In this document: positions 11,537 to 22,025 of the stretch, one piece after another
Numbering within the stretch: position 1 is the first letter of the stretch
Layout of the letters: each line of letters opens with the position of its first letter
Source: Zingiber officinale
Lineage: Eukaryota > Streptophyta > Magnoliopsida > Zingiberales > Zingiberaceae
NCBI RefSeq assembly: GCF_018446385.1
Contig: NC_055998.1
Location: forward strand, 19,151,173 to 19,215,172
DNA: 64,000 nucleotides
Direction: 5' to 3'
Program-made: the position numbers and the translations under genes
The notes under the pieces: model-generated
Database searches by the model: none
The model's input: only the letters and a program-made list of their open reading frames with translations
What the model was told of the DNA's origin: nothing

Positions 11537-13207
11537 TGTTGGGATCTTAGATGGCTAGAGGGGGGGGGGGGGGGGGAATAGCCTCTTTGAAAACTTAAAC
11601 ACAATCTTTCTTAAAGAAAAACTTGTTAGCACAGCGGAAGTAGAAAACTAAAACGGAGGAAGAAAGACACACACAGCAGACACATGGATATACAAGGTTC
11701 GGGGATAACTTGCCCCTACTCCTTGGCGTGTCCGTAAGGAGGACGACTCCTTGATCTTTCGGTAGATCACACCCCGGACAAAATCCGGCTAAAAATGTCT
11801 CCTTCTCGGTGGAGCAACCTCTCAACAGAGTCTCAGTTGATTATAGAATTAAGCACAAGACTTACAGTGGCTGAGAAGAATAATCAGATGAGCTTACAGC
11901 CACGCGGAGAAGAAACAGAGCAGAGAGCACACAACAACCTTCTTAGCAAGGAGCTCACAGCTTCACCAACTTGCTTTCTCAAAGGATTGATCGATTGGAA
12001 AACAGAGAATTCAGTTTTTTTTCTTTCTGAACCTCTCTTCTTCCTTCTTATGTCTCTCTGCTCGAAGCACCGCCGCCTGCAGAATCGCTGCTGCCAACAA
12101 GGCGTAGCCAATCACCTCTCCTCCTCATCTGGTTCTCTGAACCCATGCCAATAGAAATCACTGGCGTCTCTGGATACGAACCAATAAGTAGAGGTCAAAC
12201 TGAGCGCAGCCCAATCGCAATCAGATTCGTCAGTGAACGTTAATGCCTCAAATGCATCTGTTGCAGCAAATCACAGTGTAAAGAGCACTTGTCTTCTTCT
12301 CTTAATGAAGCTTAATTTGAATTCAACCATGAGAGTGTGACCTGCAACCTGCAAGCTAAAAAGACTCACAGTAGATGGTTAAAAACAGATGGGTGAAAAC
12401 AAATACGGCAATCAGAAAAAGTACATGCAAAACAAACAATACCGTGGGTCGGTCTGCAGATGCTTCTGAATCATCGCTGATCGGTTTGGCGGCATCGATC
12501 GGGAACTATCGATCGGTCTCGGGCCGATCGGATGTCGATCGATGCGGCCGATCGGGCGTATCTGATCGATGCGAGACCGATCAGATGTCGCTCTTCCTAA
12601 GCGCTCACGGCCTCGATCGGTCTCGGCCGATCGGTAAAATCACGATAGCTGCGATCGATTTACGATCGGCCGATCGATGTCGATCGGTAGCCATCGATCG
12701 ATTCCTGATCGGTCGCCAGACCGATCAGGTGTCCAAGGTTTCACTGGATCGGTCTGCCGACCGATCCAGCTTCTTGACTCAGTTCGGGTCGAGCCCTCTC
12801 TGACCTAGTCCGGAGAAACGAGCTCCCTAGCCCTCTCCGACTTCATCTGGTCCTAGAGAACGAACTACCGAGCCCTCTCTGACTTCGCATGCCAAGTTTC
12901 CTTCTTGGACTTTTCAACACCAGATGTCCGATCACCCTTGATCCATCTGGATTTTCCCTTGCCTAGCTTCACTCACCAGGACTTGCACCTAGCTTCACTC
13001 ACTAGGGTTTTCACCTGGCTTCACTCACCAAGATTTCCAATCTGCCTGGCTTCACTCACTTTCCAACTGCCTAACATCCCAGTTAGGACTTTCTCAATCA
13101 GGTCAACGAAGTCAACCTAGATTAGTAATCAATCTGAGTTAAATATCTGATACAAACTTAAATCAGTGTCAACAGCAAAACAACATCCAGGTCAGACTGT
13201 ATCAACA
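11537..13207 (-). mobile_element. Solo LTR of the SIRE-like copia element
   Basis: The LTR runs from TGTTGGGATC to GTATCAACA (TG...CA) and is flanked by the 5-bp duplication CTTAT at 11532-11536 and 13208-13212. No internal region accompanies it. It inserted in the right subterminal region of the Harbinger element. Its left part matches the truncated LTR at 18663-20174, while its right part matches the LTR at 28177-29859. It therefore looks like the product of recombination between the two LTRs of one element. A run of 17 G at 11560-11576 replaces 7 G in the other copy. Confidence 0.92.
12446..12769. repeat. Hairpin cluster, rearranged form, in the solo LTR
   Basis: Complete 8-4-8 palindromes remain near 12705 (loop GCCA) and 12744 (loop TGCC). 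The stretch between contains many GATCGATC-like and half-palindrome fragments, as if units had been deleted into one another. The same disordered state occurs at 29084-29420, but not in the ordered copy at 19445-19710. Confidence 0.8.
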
Positions 13208-13272
13208 CTTATAAGCTCCAAAACAGCTTATAAGCTGTTTTAGAGAGCTAATAAGCTCAGCCAAACACCCTC

Positions 13273-14285
13273 TTAAAGGAGGAAGCTATAGTGTTCATGG
13301 CATCGCGATTTGAGAGAAGGAACAGAGGAGCGCGATGGAGGAGAGCATCACACGAGAGGGAGGAGCTTCGTCCCATCCTCTATTGATCGAGGGTTTCCAT
13401 TTCCACCATCACCACCGCCAGCCACATCGCAAGCCACTACCGACCACCGATTGGGGATTTCCAGAGGTTCTCACACTATCATCTTCACCACCTGATCGGC
13501 GCGCCAAGCAAAGGATCTTCTTCCACCTTCCATCACCGATCACCAGAGATCCATCCTCCACCAGGATTAATGGGTTTACCTTTATTTGCCACTCCATTCC
13601 AGCTCCGGTGATCCATCTCCATTTTCATCTGCAGCCGCCATCATCAGACGCCACCATCCGATTGCCGCCAAGCGTCTTCACTGCTGATCCGATCTGGCAC
13701 GAGCTTAGGATGCCCTCGGGTTGTAAGCACGATTTAGATCCATATATTCCTCCATGTTTGACCTTCATGTTTTGGATGAACTGTAATAGATTAAACTTCC
13801 CAGATTCTAGATTTGGTTCAGATTTGAATGTTTAGTTTCGATTCATGATTCATTTTCATTTTCTTCTTTACATAATTGAGGAATTAGGGTTACATTGATT
13901 ACTGTTATTGGTCATTTCTTTTAGTGCATTAGTTAAGCTTAGCTTAGATATCTATTTCTCTAATAATTTCCTATTCGATGCAAGTATGGTAGGGTAGACT
14001 AGGTTTCATTAAATGCCTTAGGTTTTATTAATTACTTCTTGCTTCTTAAATTTCCTTACAATTTTATATGATAATAGCTTAGGTCTATTTCAATTGTTAT
14101 TAGTTTAGGGATCTCAAACCAATCCCCGAATCAATAACAATTCAATCCTAAGCTTTATCATGCATTGACTACATTCGTTGGGAGACGACCCGGGTCATTC
14201 CCTATGCTATATTAGTGTAGAGAAGTGTTTCAATACTTTATTATTTGATACTCATTTCATGATAGAAATTGGGGTTTATCAAATT
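13273..14285 (+). mobile_element. Ty3/gypsy (Athila/Tat-type) LTR-like sequence, copy A
   Basis: The 3' part has the phrase GGGAGACGACCCGGGTCATT and a long AT-rich tract. At 14280-14300 follows TTGGCATCCTTGTCGGGGA, a degenerate form of the tRNA-Asp-type primer site known in Athila-like elements. The Harbinger element interrupts the 5' side. An open frame of 166 codons at 13335-13835 also exists in copy B, but it is His/Pro-rich with no known domain and is probably non-coding LTR. Confidence 0.5.
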
Positions 14286-14623
14286 TGGCATCCTTGTCGG
14301 GGAAGGAAGACACGCGTGAAGCAAAGGCTCAGTGATCCTGATCATCTTCACCATCATCGGCCGTCGGATCTCCATCCACCATTGGAGGGTTAAAAGATTT
14401 TCCTTCCCTATCCACTGCATCTAGCTCTGGTGATCCATCTCCTATACCATCCGTAGACATCATCATCCATCAGTCCTTCTCCGTTAAGGTCCGATCATCT
14501 TCCAATCAACCACCGTACATTCCACCCCAAGAAGCCAGAGTAGAAAGGGATTTTCCTACTCGTCGGGGATCTCCAATTGAGGCATCCATCTCAGTCGACT
14601 TCAACTCCTCCAATCATCCCCAT

Positions 14624-15089
14624 TAGGGCTGCAAACGAATCGAACCGGCTCGCGAGTTTTTAGACCCGGCTCACGAGCTTTTCAAGCCAGCTCAAAAAAT
14701 ATTCGACTCGTATTCGAATTTATCGAATTCGAGTCGAACTCGAACATGTTCGAACTTTTTTTCAAGCCGAACTTGAGCTCAAATTATATTGTTTGAGCCG
14801 CTCGTGAGCCTTAATATTTATTAATAATATAAGTTAAATATATATTAAATAAATAAATTTCGAGCCTTTTGAACTTATTTTCGAGTAATAATTCGAATAG
14901 TTCGTGAACATGTTCAAATATTTCGAGCTGAACTTGAACCGGGTCTTAATTCGAACCGAACTCGAACTAAACATTTTGAATTTTTCAAGTTTTGAATCGA
15001 GCTCGAAATCGAATATACCTATTTCTAGCCGAATTTGAACCTTAAATTTTTCTATATATTCGGCTCAATTCAATTCGTTTACACCCTTA
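14624..15089. mobile_element. hAT-type MITE, copy A
   Basis: A 466-bp element with inverted ends TAGGGCTGCAAACGAATC and (reverse complement of the other end) TAAGGGTGTAAACGAATT. It is flanked by the 8-bp duplication ATCCCCAT at 14616-14623 and 15090-15097. The 8-bp duplication and TA-G ends indicate the hAT superfamily. The interior is rich in TTCGAA-like words and has no coding capacity. Confidence 0.9.
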
Positions 15090-15097
15090 ATCCCCAT

Positions 15098-15735
15098 CCA
15101 ATTTTTTATTTGCCGTTCTTCTTCCTCTCTACAATTTGATCTGGAACAAGCTTGGGAATGCCGTAGTTTGGTTAGTGAGCCCCTTTTTTATTCAGATATT
15201 CTCTTGTTATGATGTGTAGATCATTTTCTATGAGATTTAGTTGCTGAATATGCTTAGTTAAATTCCCTTACACACTTTTATTTGAATTCAAATTCAATTC
15301 TAGTTTAGTTAATAGCATTTGATAGTTGGTTGTGTTGTTGTTCTTGTTTGATTCTCATTAAACTGTAGGTTTACTTGCTCTTTAAGTTCATGAGTTGATT
15401 TGAATTGTTAGTATAGTTTATTTTGAATCTTTTGTCAATTGTATGAACTTTAGTTCTTTGATTAGTACTTTCATGAATTGTTTTTCAATGTAGTTTAGCA
15501 AGCCTCAGTTTTATTAGTTGCATCTTTTCATTCATGTTTGTGGGTTAGTGAAAGTCTAATTTTGTTAATTGCAATTGTTTCTCTTTCCTACCCTTAGATT
15601 TAGCAACTTACAAACAAACCCCTATTCTGAATAAACTTAATCATAGGATTATCATGCATCACCTATATTCCTTGTGAGATACGACTTGAGTCATACCCTA
15701 TGCTACATTAGTATAGTTAGGGGGTTCGGTATTTT
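15098..15735 (+). mobile_element. Second gypsy LTR-like sequence, copy A
   Basis: It resembles 13680-14285: GATCTGGAACAAGCTTGG against GATCTGGCACGAGCTTAGG, and CATACCCTATGCTACATTAG against CATTCCCTATGCTATATTAG near the ends. The two LTR-like stretches are old relatives lying head to tail, with hardly any internal sequence between them. Confidence 0.45.
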
Positions 15736-15739
15736 ATTT

Positions 15740-16698
15740 GTATCCATTACACTACATAGTAAGTGAGGTTAAAGGGGTCATCAACCTCCTAAGCAGTTAG
15801 CGAGTGAAGCTAAGAGGTCATTCAGTCTCTAAGCTTGCCAGAATGCTGAGCCATTATAGTAAGTGAGGCTAAGAGGATTATTTACATTCGAGCCATTAGT
15901 GAGTGGGGCTAAGAGGGCTATTCAATCTCTGAGTATGCTAGTATGTCGAGCTGTTAGAGAGTGAGGCTAAGAGGGTTATTTGCTTCCAAGCCATTCATAA
16001 GGCCGCTATGCAAGAAGAGATAGACAAGCAAGAGGCTGCAATTTCATTTGATAAATCATGACTGCTTACAAGAATGAATTACAGAAAAGGAAAAACACAT
16101 AACAGTAGTACTCGGGACTAGACCCTACAAGGCCTTAAATGGGTGGTGTGGCATGTCAAGGTCGTTTAAGTTCTTTTCCTTAGGGATCATTCAAGTAGTA
16201 GGGCCCATAGTTGAGTCGGTGAGTGACTCGGTGAGGTCAATCCCAACGCGTCTCTAGGTTGCTGACATCCCCTATGAGCTGTACTTTTTTCCAAATGAAG
16301 TCTCTGACATGCAAAGAGCGAAGGATAACATGTTTGTTGTATGCTTGACACATGCATTGTCGGTAGGCTATAATGTGTGTTTCCGCTTTCTCTTGGGTCT
16401 CTGCAACAAGGTCTAATTCGAGAAGTCTCTTATCTGAGTTCTCCTTGACATCTCCATATGCATTGATCCACACTAATTAGAGCCACTATAGATTGGGATC
16501 TCTGCTTCTTCATCATAAATTAAGTGGAAAGCAGTCATTCTGGTGTTGTCACGTGGGGTTGTTTGATAAGCTCAGAGGACATTGGGAATTTTTTTCTACC
16601 CATTTACTTTTGACATGATCAAGCTTGATGTTCAATCCTCAGATGAGTTCTCAATTGACTATTTCTGTTTGATCATTGCTTTGAGGGTAATAGACCAA
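15740..16698 (-). mobile_element. 3' end of a Tat-like Ty3/gypsy element, copy A
   Basis: On the minus strand 16237-16473 encodes an integrase C-terminal remnant (RLLELDLVAETQEKAETHI, then YNKHVILRSLHVRDFIWKK). A broken GPYYLNDP-like polyprotein tail follows. The region 15740-16000 holds degenerate repeats of GTGAGGCTAAGAGG, probably LTR. The element continues on the far side of the gag-only chain at 52413; 16699-16703 is the GGTAA target site. Confidence 0.7.
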
Positions 16699-16703
16699 GG
16701 TAA

Positions 16704-17987
16704 TGTTGGTGCAAGGAACATCAGACGATCGAACATGTATTTTGATAATGGCAAAGGGTTCAAAGTTAAGGTTACTTGTTATCTAACAAGTATGAATAAG
16801 CTTGTAGGAAAGTCCTAAGTGTTCTTAGGTAAAAAGTTCTAGTGAATTCTAGGCAAGTTGAAACCCCCTAGGGGGGAGGTAACCCTAGGTCCTAGGGGGT
16901 GGTAACCCTACGTTATGGAAAATCCTAACTGCGGTTAGATAATGAAAACTTGGCGGGTCAAGGACTTTGGGCGAAATTTTAGAATTGATGACTCTAGGTG
17001 AAAATCCTGAGGGTCGCCGATCAGGTGGAAGATTGAATGTGTCGTGGAGCAGATGTCCAGTATGAAGTCCTGAAGTCTCGGAGCTGAGTAAAAGTACAAA
17101 TAGTTTGGAGGACCGGTCTAGCAAAATGTAATTTCTCCTGAGAGAAGTAGGTGATGACGCGTTCCTCGAAGAGGGAACAATAGTAGGTGAGGACGCATTC
17201 CTCAAAGAGGGAACAGTAGGCGTCGATTTGACCTAGAGTTTCAGTGAAACTAAAAACCAGGATCGGGCAGTCCGAAGAATGTCAAAACTTATATTTCATT
17301 ACATATTATTGTCTGGACTAGCTTGTTTTGCAGAAAATTGAACGAAAACTGGTGGTTCGAGCGCCCGAACTCCCTTCGGGAGCCCGAGAAGCTTCTGCCC
17401 TCGTGAGGCACTTGGGCAGGCACCTTTGCGGTCCAGGCGCCTTCGCTGTCTGGGCGCCTTCGCGGTCTAGGCACCCGGAACGCCAAACTTTATCTCATTG
17501 CCAAGCTGGAGCATGCTAATTAGACGGGCCTACGTCACAGTCCAAGCACCCGGAAGGGATCCAAACGCCCGAAATAGCCTATAAAAGCAGCATTCGACCA
17601 ACACCTCAAAAATAAGATTCCAAGCAACTTTCACTTCTTCATGCTACTGTGAAAACGCTTCCTCGACGCTCAAAAGCTGCCCCGACGACCACTGCGCCGA
17701 GGATTTAAATTTCCGAATCGTTGGTATTCTTTAATTTTACTAATTACTTATAATCATTGTACTTGTATTCTCTATAATTAATTAGTGATTGCCCAACGAA
17801 AGCACTCTCACGTGCGACCCTTGGAGTAGGAGTCACCACATGTTCTGAACCAAGTAAATCTTGGTGTGTTTGCGATTGTTTGTTTTCGTCTTTATTCCGC
17901 TGCCTTTACTCTATTTGATTATTTTTAATCAAACGTGAAAGCCACGAGCACTATTTATCCCCTCTCCTCCAGCACAACGATCTTACA
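16704..17987 (+). mobile_element. LTR of the gag-only copia element, copy A
   Basis: TG...CA limits: TGTTGGTGCA to GATCTTACA. It is preceded by GGTAA and followed by TTAGTATCAGAG, a decayed initiator-Met primer site. It includes a promoter-like CTATAAAAGC near 17580. A GC-rich block with GGGCGCC and CGCCCG half-palindromes lies at 17350-17560. Confidence 0.9.
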
Positions 17988-18226
17988 ATTAGTATCAGAG
18001 TGGGGTTGCTTCGAATAGGTGAAACCACCATTCAAGCAAGTGTTTTGTGGTTTAGTCGTTAAATTTTTGGAGTCGATCGAGATCGGTATAATTGCCCCTT
18101 CTAATCATCTTTCTTGCAAGTTGGGAAACACCACTTGAGTTCGTTAGTTGTTTTTATCTCCCGCACTACTAATCCAAGACTAGGTCTTGGAACAAGTCTT
18201 ATTTTTCTATGTGCGAGATTTTTTCA

Positions 18227-18662
18227 ATAGCCCACCAAGAAGGTTACACCACCACACACCCTCCAGTGTTCTCCGACGAGGATTTCGGCTATTGGAAGAT
18301 CTGAATGGAGTACCACCTCAAGACCCAAGTGGAAATATGGATCATAATCCAAACCATATTCACATTTCCCACTGAAGAAGGAGTACTCGTCCCCTGCGAC
18401 AAATGGGACGCACGGACTTGTTAGAAGATCGAAGCTAATGCAAAGACAATCCAAACCCTCCAGTGTAGCTTAACCAAAGAAGAATTGAACCGGGTAGGTC
18501 CCTTCAACAATGCAAAGGAGTTGTGGGAAAAATTGATCGAGCTGCACGAGGGCACTTCCGACACTAAGGTAAGCAAACGAGACTTAATTTTGAATAAATT
18601 ATACAATATTAAAATGCAGAATAGTGAGTCGACGAGTCAACTCCACACTCGGATCCAAGACC
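18227..18662 (+). pseudogene. Truncated gag of the gag-only copia element, copy A
   Basis: Copia Gag reading frame with decay: the start codon is ATA rather than ATG, and an in-frame TGA follows the DFGYWK region. The later stretch encodes NRVGPFNNAKELWEKLIEL. The frame is cut at about 18660, where it runs into copia LTR sequence through a short microhomology (AAGAC). The intact continuation is seen in copy B at 35311 onward. Confidence 0.85.
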
Positions 18663-20174
18663 CACACAGCAGACACACGGATATACAAGGTTCGGGGATA
18701 ACTTGCCCCTACTCCTTGGCGTGTCCGTAAGGAGGACGACTCCTTGATCTTTCGGTAGATCACACCCCGGACAAAATCCGGCTAAAAATGTCTCCTTCTC
18801 GGTGGAGCAACCTCTCAACAGAGTCTCAGTTGATTATAGAATTAAGCACAAGACTTACAGTGGCTGAGAAGAATAATCAGATGAGCTTACAGCCACGCGG
18901 AGAAGAAATAGAGCAGAGAGCACACAACAACCTTCTTAGCAAGGAGCTCACAGCTTCACCAACTTGCTTTCTCTAATGATTGATCGATTGGAAAACAGAG
19001 AATTCAGTTTTTTTCTTTCTGAACCTCTCTTCTTCCTTCTTATGTCTCTCTGCTTTACTGGCTCAAATCACTGCCGCCTGCAGAATCGCTGCTGCCAACA
19101 AGGCGTAGCCAATCACCTCTCCTCCTCATCTGGTTCTCTGAACCCATGCCAATGGAAATCACTGGCGTCTCTGGATACGAACCAATAAGTAGAGGTCAAA
19201 CTGAGCGCAGCCCAATCGCAATCAGATTCGTTAGTGAACGTTGATGCCTCAAATGCATCTGTTGCAGCAAATCACAGTGTAAAGAGCACTTGTCTTCTTC
19301 TCTTAATGAAGCTTAATTTGAATTCAACCATGAGAGTGTGACCTGCAACCTGCAAGCTAAAAAGACTCACAGCAGATGATTAAAAATAGATGGGTGAAAA
19401 CAAATACGGCAATCAGAAAAAGTACATGCAAAACAAACAATACCGTGGATCGGTCTGCAGACTGATCCACGCTTTCTGGATCATCGCTGATCGGTCTGGG
19501 GACCGATCAGGAACTAATCTGATCGGTCCCCAGACCGATCAGATGTCGCTCATTCCAAATGCGCACAGCTTCTGATCGGTCTGCGGACCGATCAGGCACT
19601 AATCTGATCGGTCCCGAGACCGATCAAATGTCGCTCTTCCCAAGCGCTTACAACAGTAGCATACTGAGTATTCTACTGAGTTCTCACTGATCGGTCGCCG
19701 GACCGATCAGTATCAACACAGTATGCTACTGAGTGTTTACTGATCCGGGTCGAGCCCTCTCTGACCTAGTCCGGAGAAACGAGCTCCCTAGCCCTCTCTG
19801 ACTTCATCTGGTCCTAGAGAACGAGCTACCGAGCCCTCTCTGACTTCGCATGCCAAGTTTCCTTCTTGGACTTTTCAACACCAGATGTCCGATCACCCTT
19901 GATCCATCTGGATTTTCCCTTGCCTGGCTTCACTCACCAGGACTTGCACGTAGCTTCACTCACTAGGGTTTTCACCTGGCTTCACTCACTAAGATTTCCA
20001 ATCTGCCTGGCTTCACTCACCAGGACTTTCCAACTGCCTAACATCCCAATTAGGACTTTCTCAATCAGGTCAACCAAGTCAACCTAGATTAGTAATCAAT
20101 CTGAGTTAAATATCTGATACAAACTTAAATCAGTGTCAACAGCAAAACAACATCCAGGTTAGGCTGTATCAACA
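18663..20174 (-). repeat. Truncated 3' LTR of the SIRE-like element
   Basis: Matches 28302-29859 and the solo LTR but lacks their first 125 bp or so. The inner end is GTATCAACA followed by the polypurine tract. This copy holds the ordered hairpin cluster. Differences from the other LTR (for example TTCGGGG against TTCAGGG near 18690) are numerous enough to show an old insertion. Confidence 0.9.
19445..19710. repeat. Hairpin cluster, ordered form, in the 3' LTR
   Basis: Six 8-4-8 palindromes begin near 19445, 19487, 19519, 19572, 19603 and 19687. Loops are TGCA, TGGG, CCCA, TGCG, CCGA and GCCG. Arms are GATCGGTC / GACCGATC, with one arm substitution in the first unit. The outer pair is CT..AG in five units and TG..CA in the first. 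Confidence 0.92.
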
Positions 20175-20190
20175 ATCTCCCCCTTTTTGT
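20175..20190 (-). other. Polypurine tract of the SIRE-like element
   Basis: On the minus strand CAAAAAGGGGGAGAT abuts the 3' LTR start TGTTGATACAG. Its position and purine content match the plus-strand primer of copia elements. Confidence 0.85.
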
Positions 20191-20747
20191 TGTTTGACAA
20201 CACAATTTAAGTTTAGATCAGAAATGCTCATATACCCATAATTTTTAGGGAAATCAGGATCCTCCCCCTAAGACTGATATACCTTAGTTATCTTCTCCCC
20301 CTTTTTCATATCGACTCGATGAAGTCAATTTATCACTTAACTTAACTTAGTCGAATAGGTGCGAATTAGGTAAGAGGATTCAAAAAGACTCAAAGTCATC
20401 CTCTCCCCTAACATCAACCTTTCATTCATTTCTAAACTTAGTTATCTTCTCCCCCTTTGTCAAACACCGAAAAGGAGCGAACAAGGTAAGATAACTTAAA
20501 GAGCTCCCCCTTAATCCATACTGTCTTCTGCTTAATCCCCCTAGAATTCCTTCTAAGTGTATTTTAGGACAGTGAATGAATAAAGAAATAAAAGACATAT
20601 GAAGAGTATAGTAACAACCAAGAAAAGAACAGCAAATATATAAGGAAGAATGAGTAGCATAACAGTAAGTAGCATACAACCAGGTCAGGCATAAGTATCT
20701 AGCAACCATCATCCAAAACATACAATCAATATGATCATTAAAAAGTA

Positions 20748-22025
20748 TCAGTCATCTTCCTCAAGACGAGGAACATCTCCAGTGTCGGCTGGAGGAATAT
20801 CTTCCGGAGGCGGGATGCTGCTGCTCGAAAGTGTATGGTCCGGGTGGTGCTGCGGAGGTGGGTATCTGGCCATCCACCCTCGAAGCAGTTGCTGAGTCAC
20901 CAACTGCTGGCTGCGCAGATCGTCGTAGCGCTGGTCAATCCGTATGCGTAGTCCATCGAACTCAGCAGCCATCATCTCCTTGTGGCGATCAAAGCGACTC
21001 TCCATCTCGGCGATCTGTCAGCGCAGATCAGGATCGGCCTCTCCATCGTCAGCAGCAGGAGGAGCAGCAACAAGAGCAACCTGTCGTCGAGGTAACTCAC
21101 CTAATGGCCTCCCATCCTTCCACCTAACTGCCCCAGCCTGTCCTAAGATTCCAGACTTGGAAAATGCACGTTTCCCAAGTCGACAATCCTGCCTAACCAT
21201 CTTTACCATCCTCCCCCTAGAGACGTCAACACCCAGGGACTCAAGCCAATCAGTAATTACATGCCCATAAGGCATATAGATGGTGTAAACGCTTGGCTCG
21301 CTATGGGATATGATAGAAGTATAGACACTCGACATGATATCAAAGTCAAGACGCCTACGCAACCCATAAAGCATCAGACAATGATACGGTCGAATCTCTG
21401 CCAATGATTTAGAAGTAATAGGTAGTAGACAGTTTGTGACAATTTTGAAAAGAATGTAATCAGGAGCAGAAAGGCCAAGGGCTGAAAATGTAGGAAAGTC
21501 GACATCTAACTCATCTAATCCATCCGGTCTCGAATGTCTAAAGAAGTACTCATAAATCGAGTCAGATGAGACATCAAGAGGATGAGGCACGAGTTCAGGC
21601 AAAGCAGGATAGAATGAGAACACCGTCCCCGAACACAAACGACAGCTTAAATAATCAAAGAAGGCAATTAAGCTTAAATCAACGGTTTGCTTAGCCACTC
21701 TTGATCTATAACTACCATCAATAGTCTGATGAAGGTTGTTATAGAATTCAGAAACTAGGTCAAGGTTGATATCCCTCTCTAAATATACCAAGGAATCAAG
21801 TTTATAGTAGGCTATGGTCTCCGTAATCGTTGGACAAAACTCATTCATGTATTTTTTATCGACTGATCTACATGGGAGCAACTTGAAGGTCCTTTCCTTA
21901 AAGGATTGTTCAAACTGTTGGTTGGGAAATCTTCCCGAACTGGATGGTTGAGGTCGGGAGGTTTCTTTGGATTTGGATTTATCTTTGGACTTGGAAGTAC
22001 CCTCACCTACTGGTTTCTTCCTAAG
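20748..22025 (-). pseudogene. Third ORF of the SIRE-like element (envelope-like / plant transposon protein type)
   Basis: An open frame runs on the minus strand from about 22025 to 20748, interrupted by a single in-frame TGA at 21018-21020. Conceptual product is about 425 residues. An N-terminal Ser/Lys-rich region (KSKDKSKSKETS) leads to a globular region (KYMNEFCPTITE, SRVAKQTVDLSL, YGHVITDWLESLGV). After the stop come a probable coiled coil (ESRFDRHKEMMAAEFDGLR, DQRYDDLRSQQL) and a Pro-rich acidic tail. Extra ORFs after pol are known in SIRE/Maximus elements and are called envelope-like; a plant transposon-protein domain is another possible name. No membrane segment is evident, so an envelope role is doubtful. 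Confidence 0.6.

Larger units (their letters stand above)
6977..13272 (-). mobile_element. PIF/Harbinger DNA transposon with intact ORF1 and transposase, carrying a nested solo LTR
   Basis: The element starts with GGGGGTGTTTGGCT and ends with the matching inverted repeat AGCCAAACACCCTC. Both ends are flanked by the 3-bp duplication TTA (6974-6976 and 13273-13275), which is diagnostic for PIF/Harbinger. Subterminal regions at both ends are rich in AGCTTATAAGCT-type words. Two genes on the minus strand, a Myb/SANT-like ORF1 followed by a DDE transposase, are the standard Pong/PIF pair. Without the 1671-bp LTR at 11537-13207 and its extra 5-bp duplication the element is about 4.6 kb. The right 65 bp (13208-13272) is duplicated at 29860-29924 by a later segmental event. 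Both frames look open, so the element may have been autonomous recently. Confidence 0.93.
13208..18662 (+). repeat. Segmental duplication, copy A (5455 bp)
   Basis: The sequence matches 29860-35314 with a constant offset of 16652, equal length and only scattered substitutions. It starts with the CTTAT duplication after the copia LTR and ends inside a gag gene, where partial copia LTR sequence begins abruptly. It contains the Harbinger right end, gypsy LTR-like sequence, a hAT MITE, a gypsy 3' end and the first LTR and gag start of the gag-only copia chain. Confidence 0.93.

Noticed and set aside
11595..12154. Small open frames repeated in each SIRE-like LTR (also 18609-18976 and 28227-28747)
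   Set aside because: They recur because the LTR recurs, lie in non-coding LTR sequence and have no domain.
13335..13835. 166-codon open frame, also at 29987-30487
   Set aside because: Its conservation is explained by the recent segmental duplication. The product is His/Pro-rich low complexity in LTR-like sequence without a known domain.
16582..16818. 78-codon frame crossing the gypsy/LTR junction (also 33234-33470)
   Set aside because: It spans the GGTAA insertion site of the gag-only LTR, so it cannot be an original gene.
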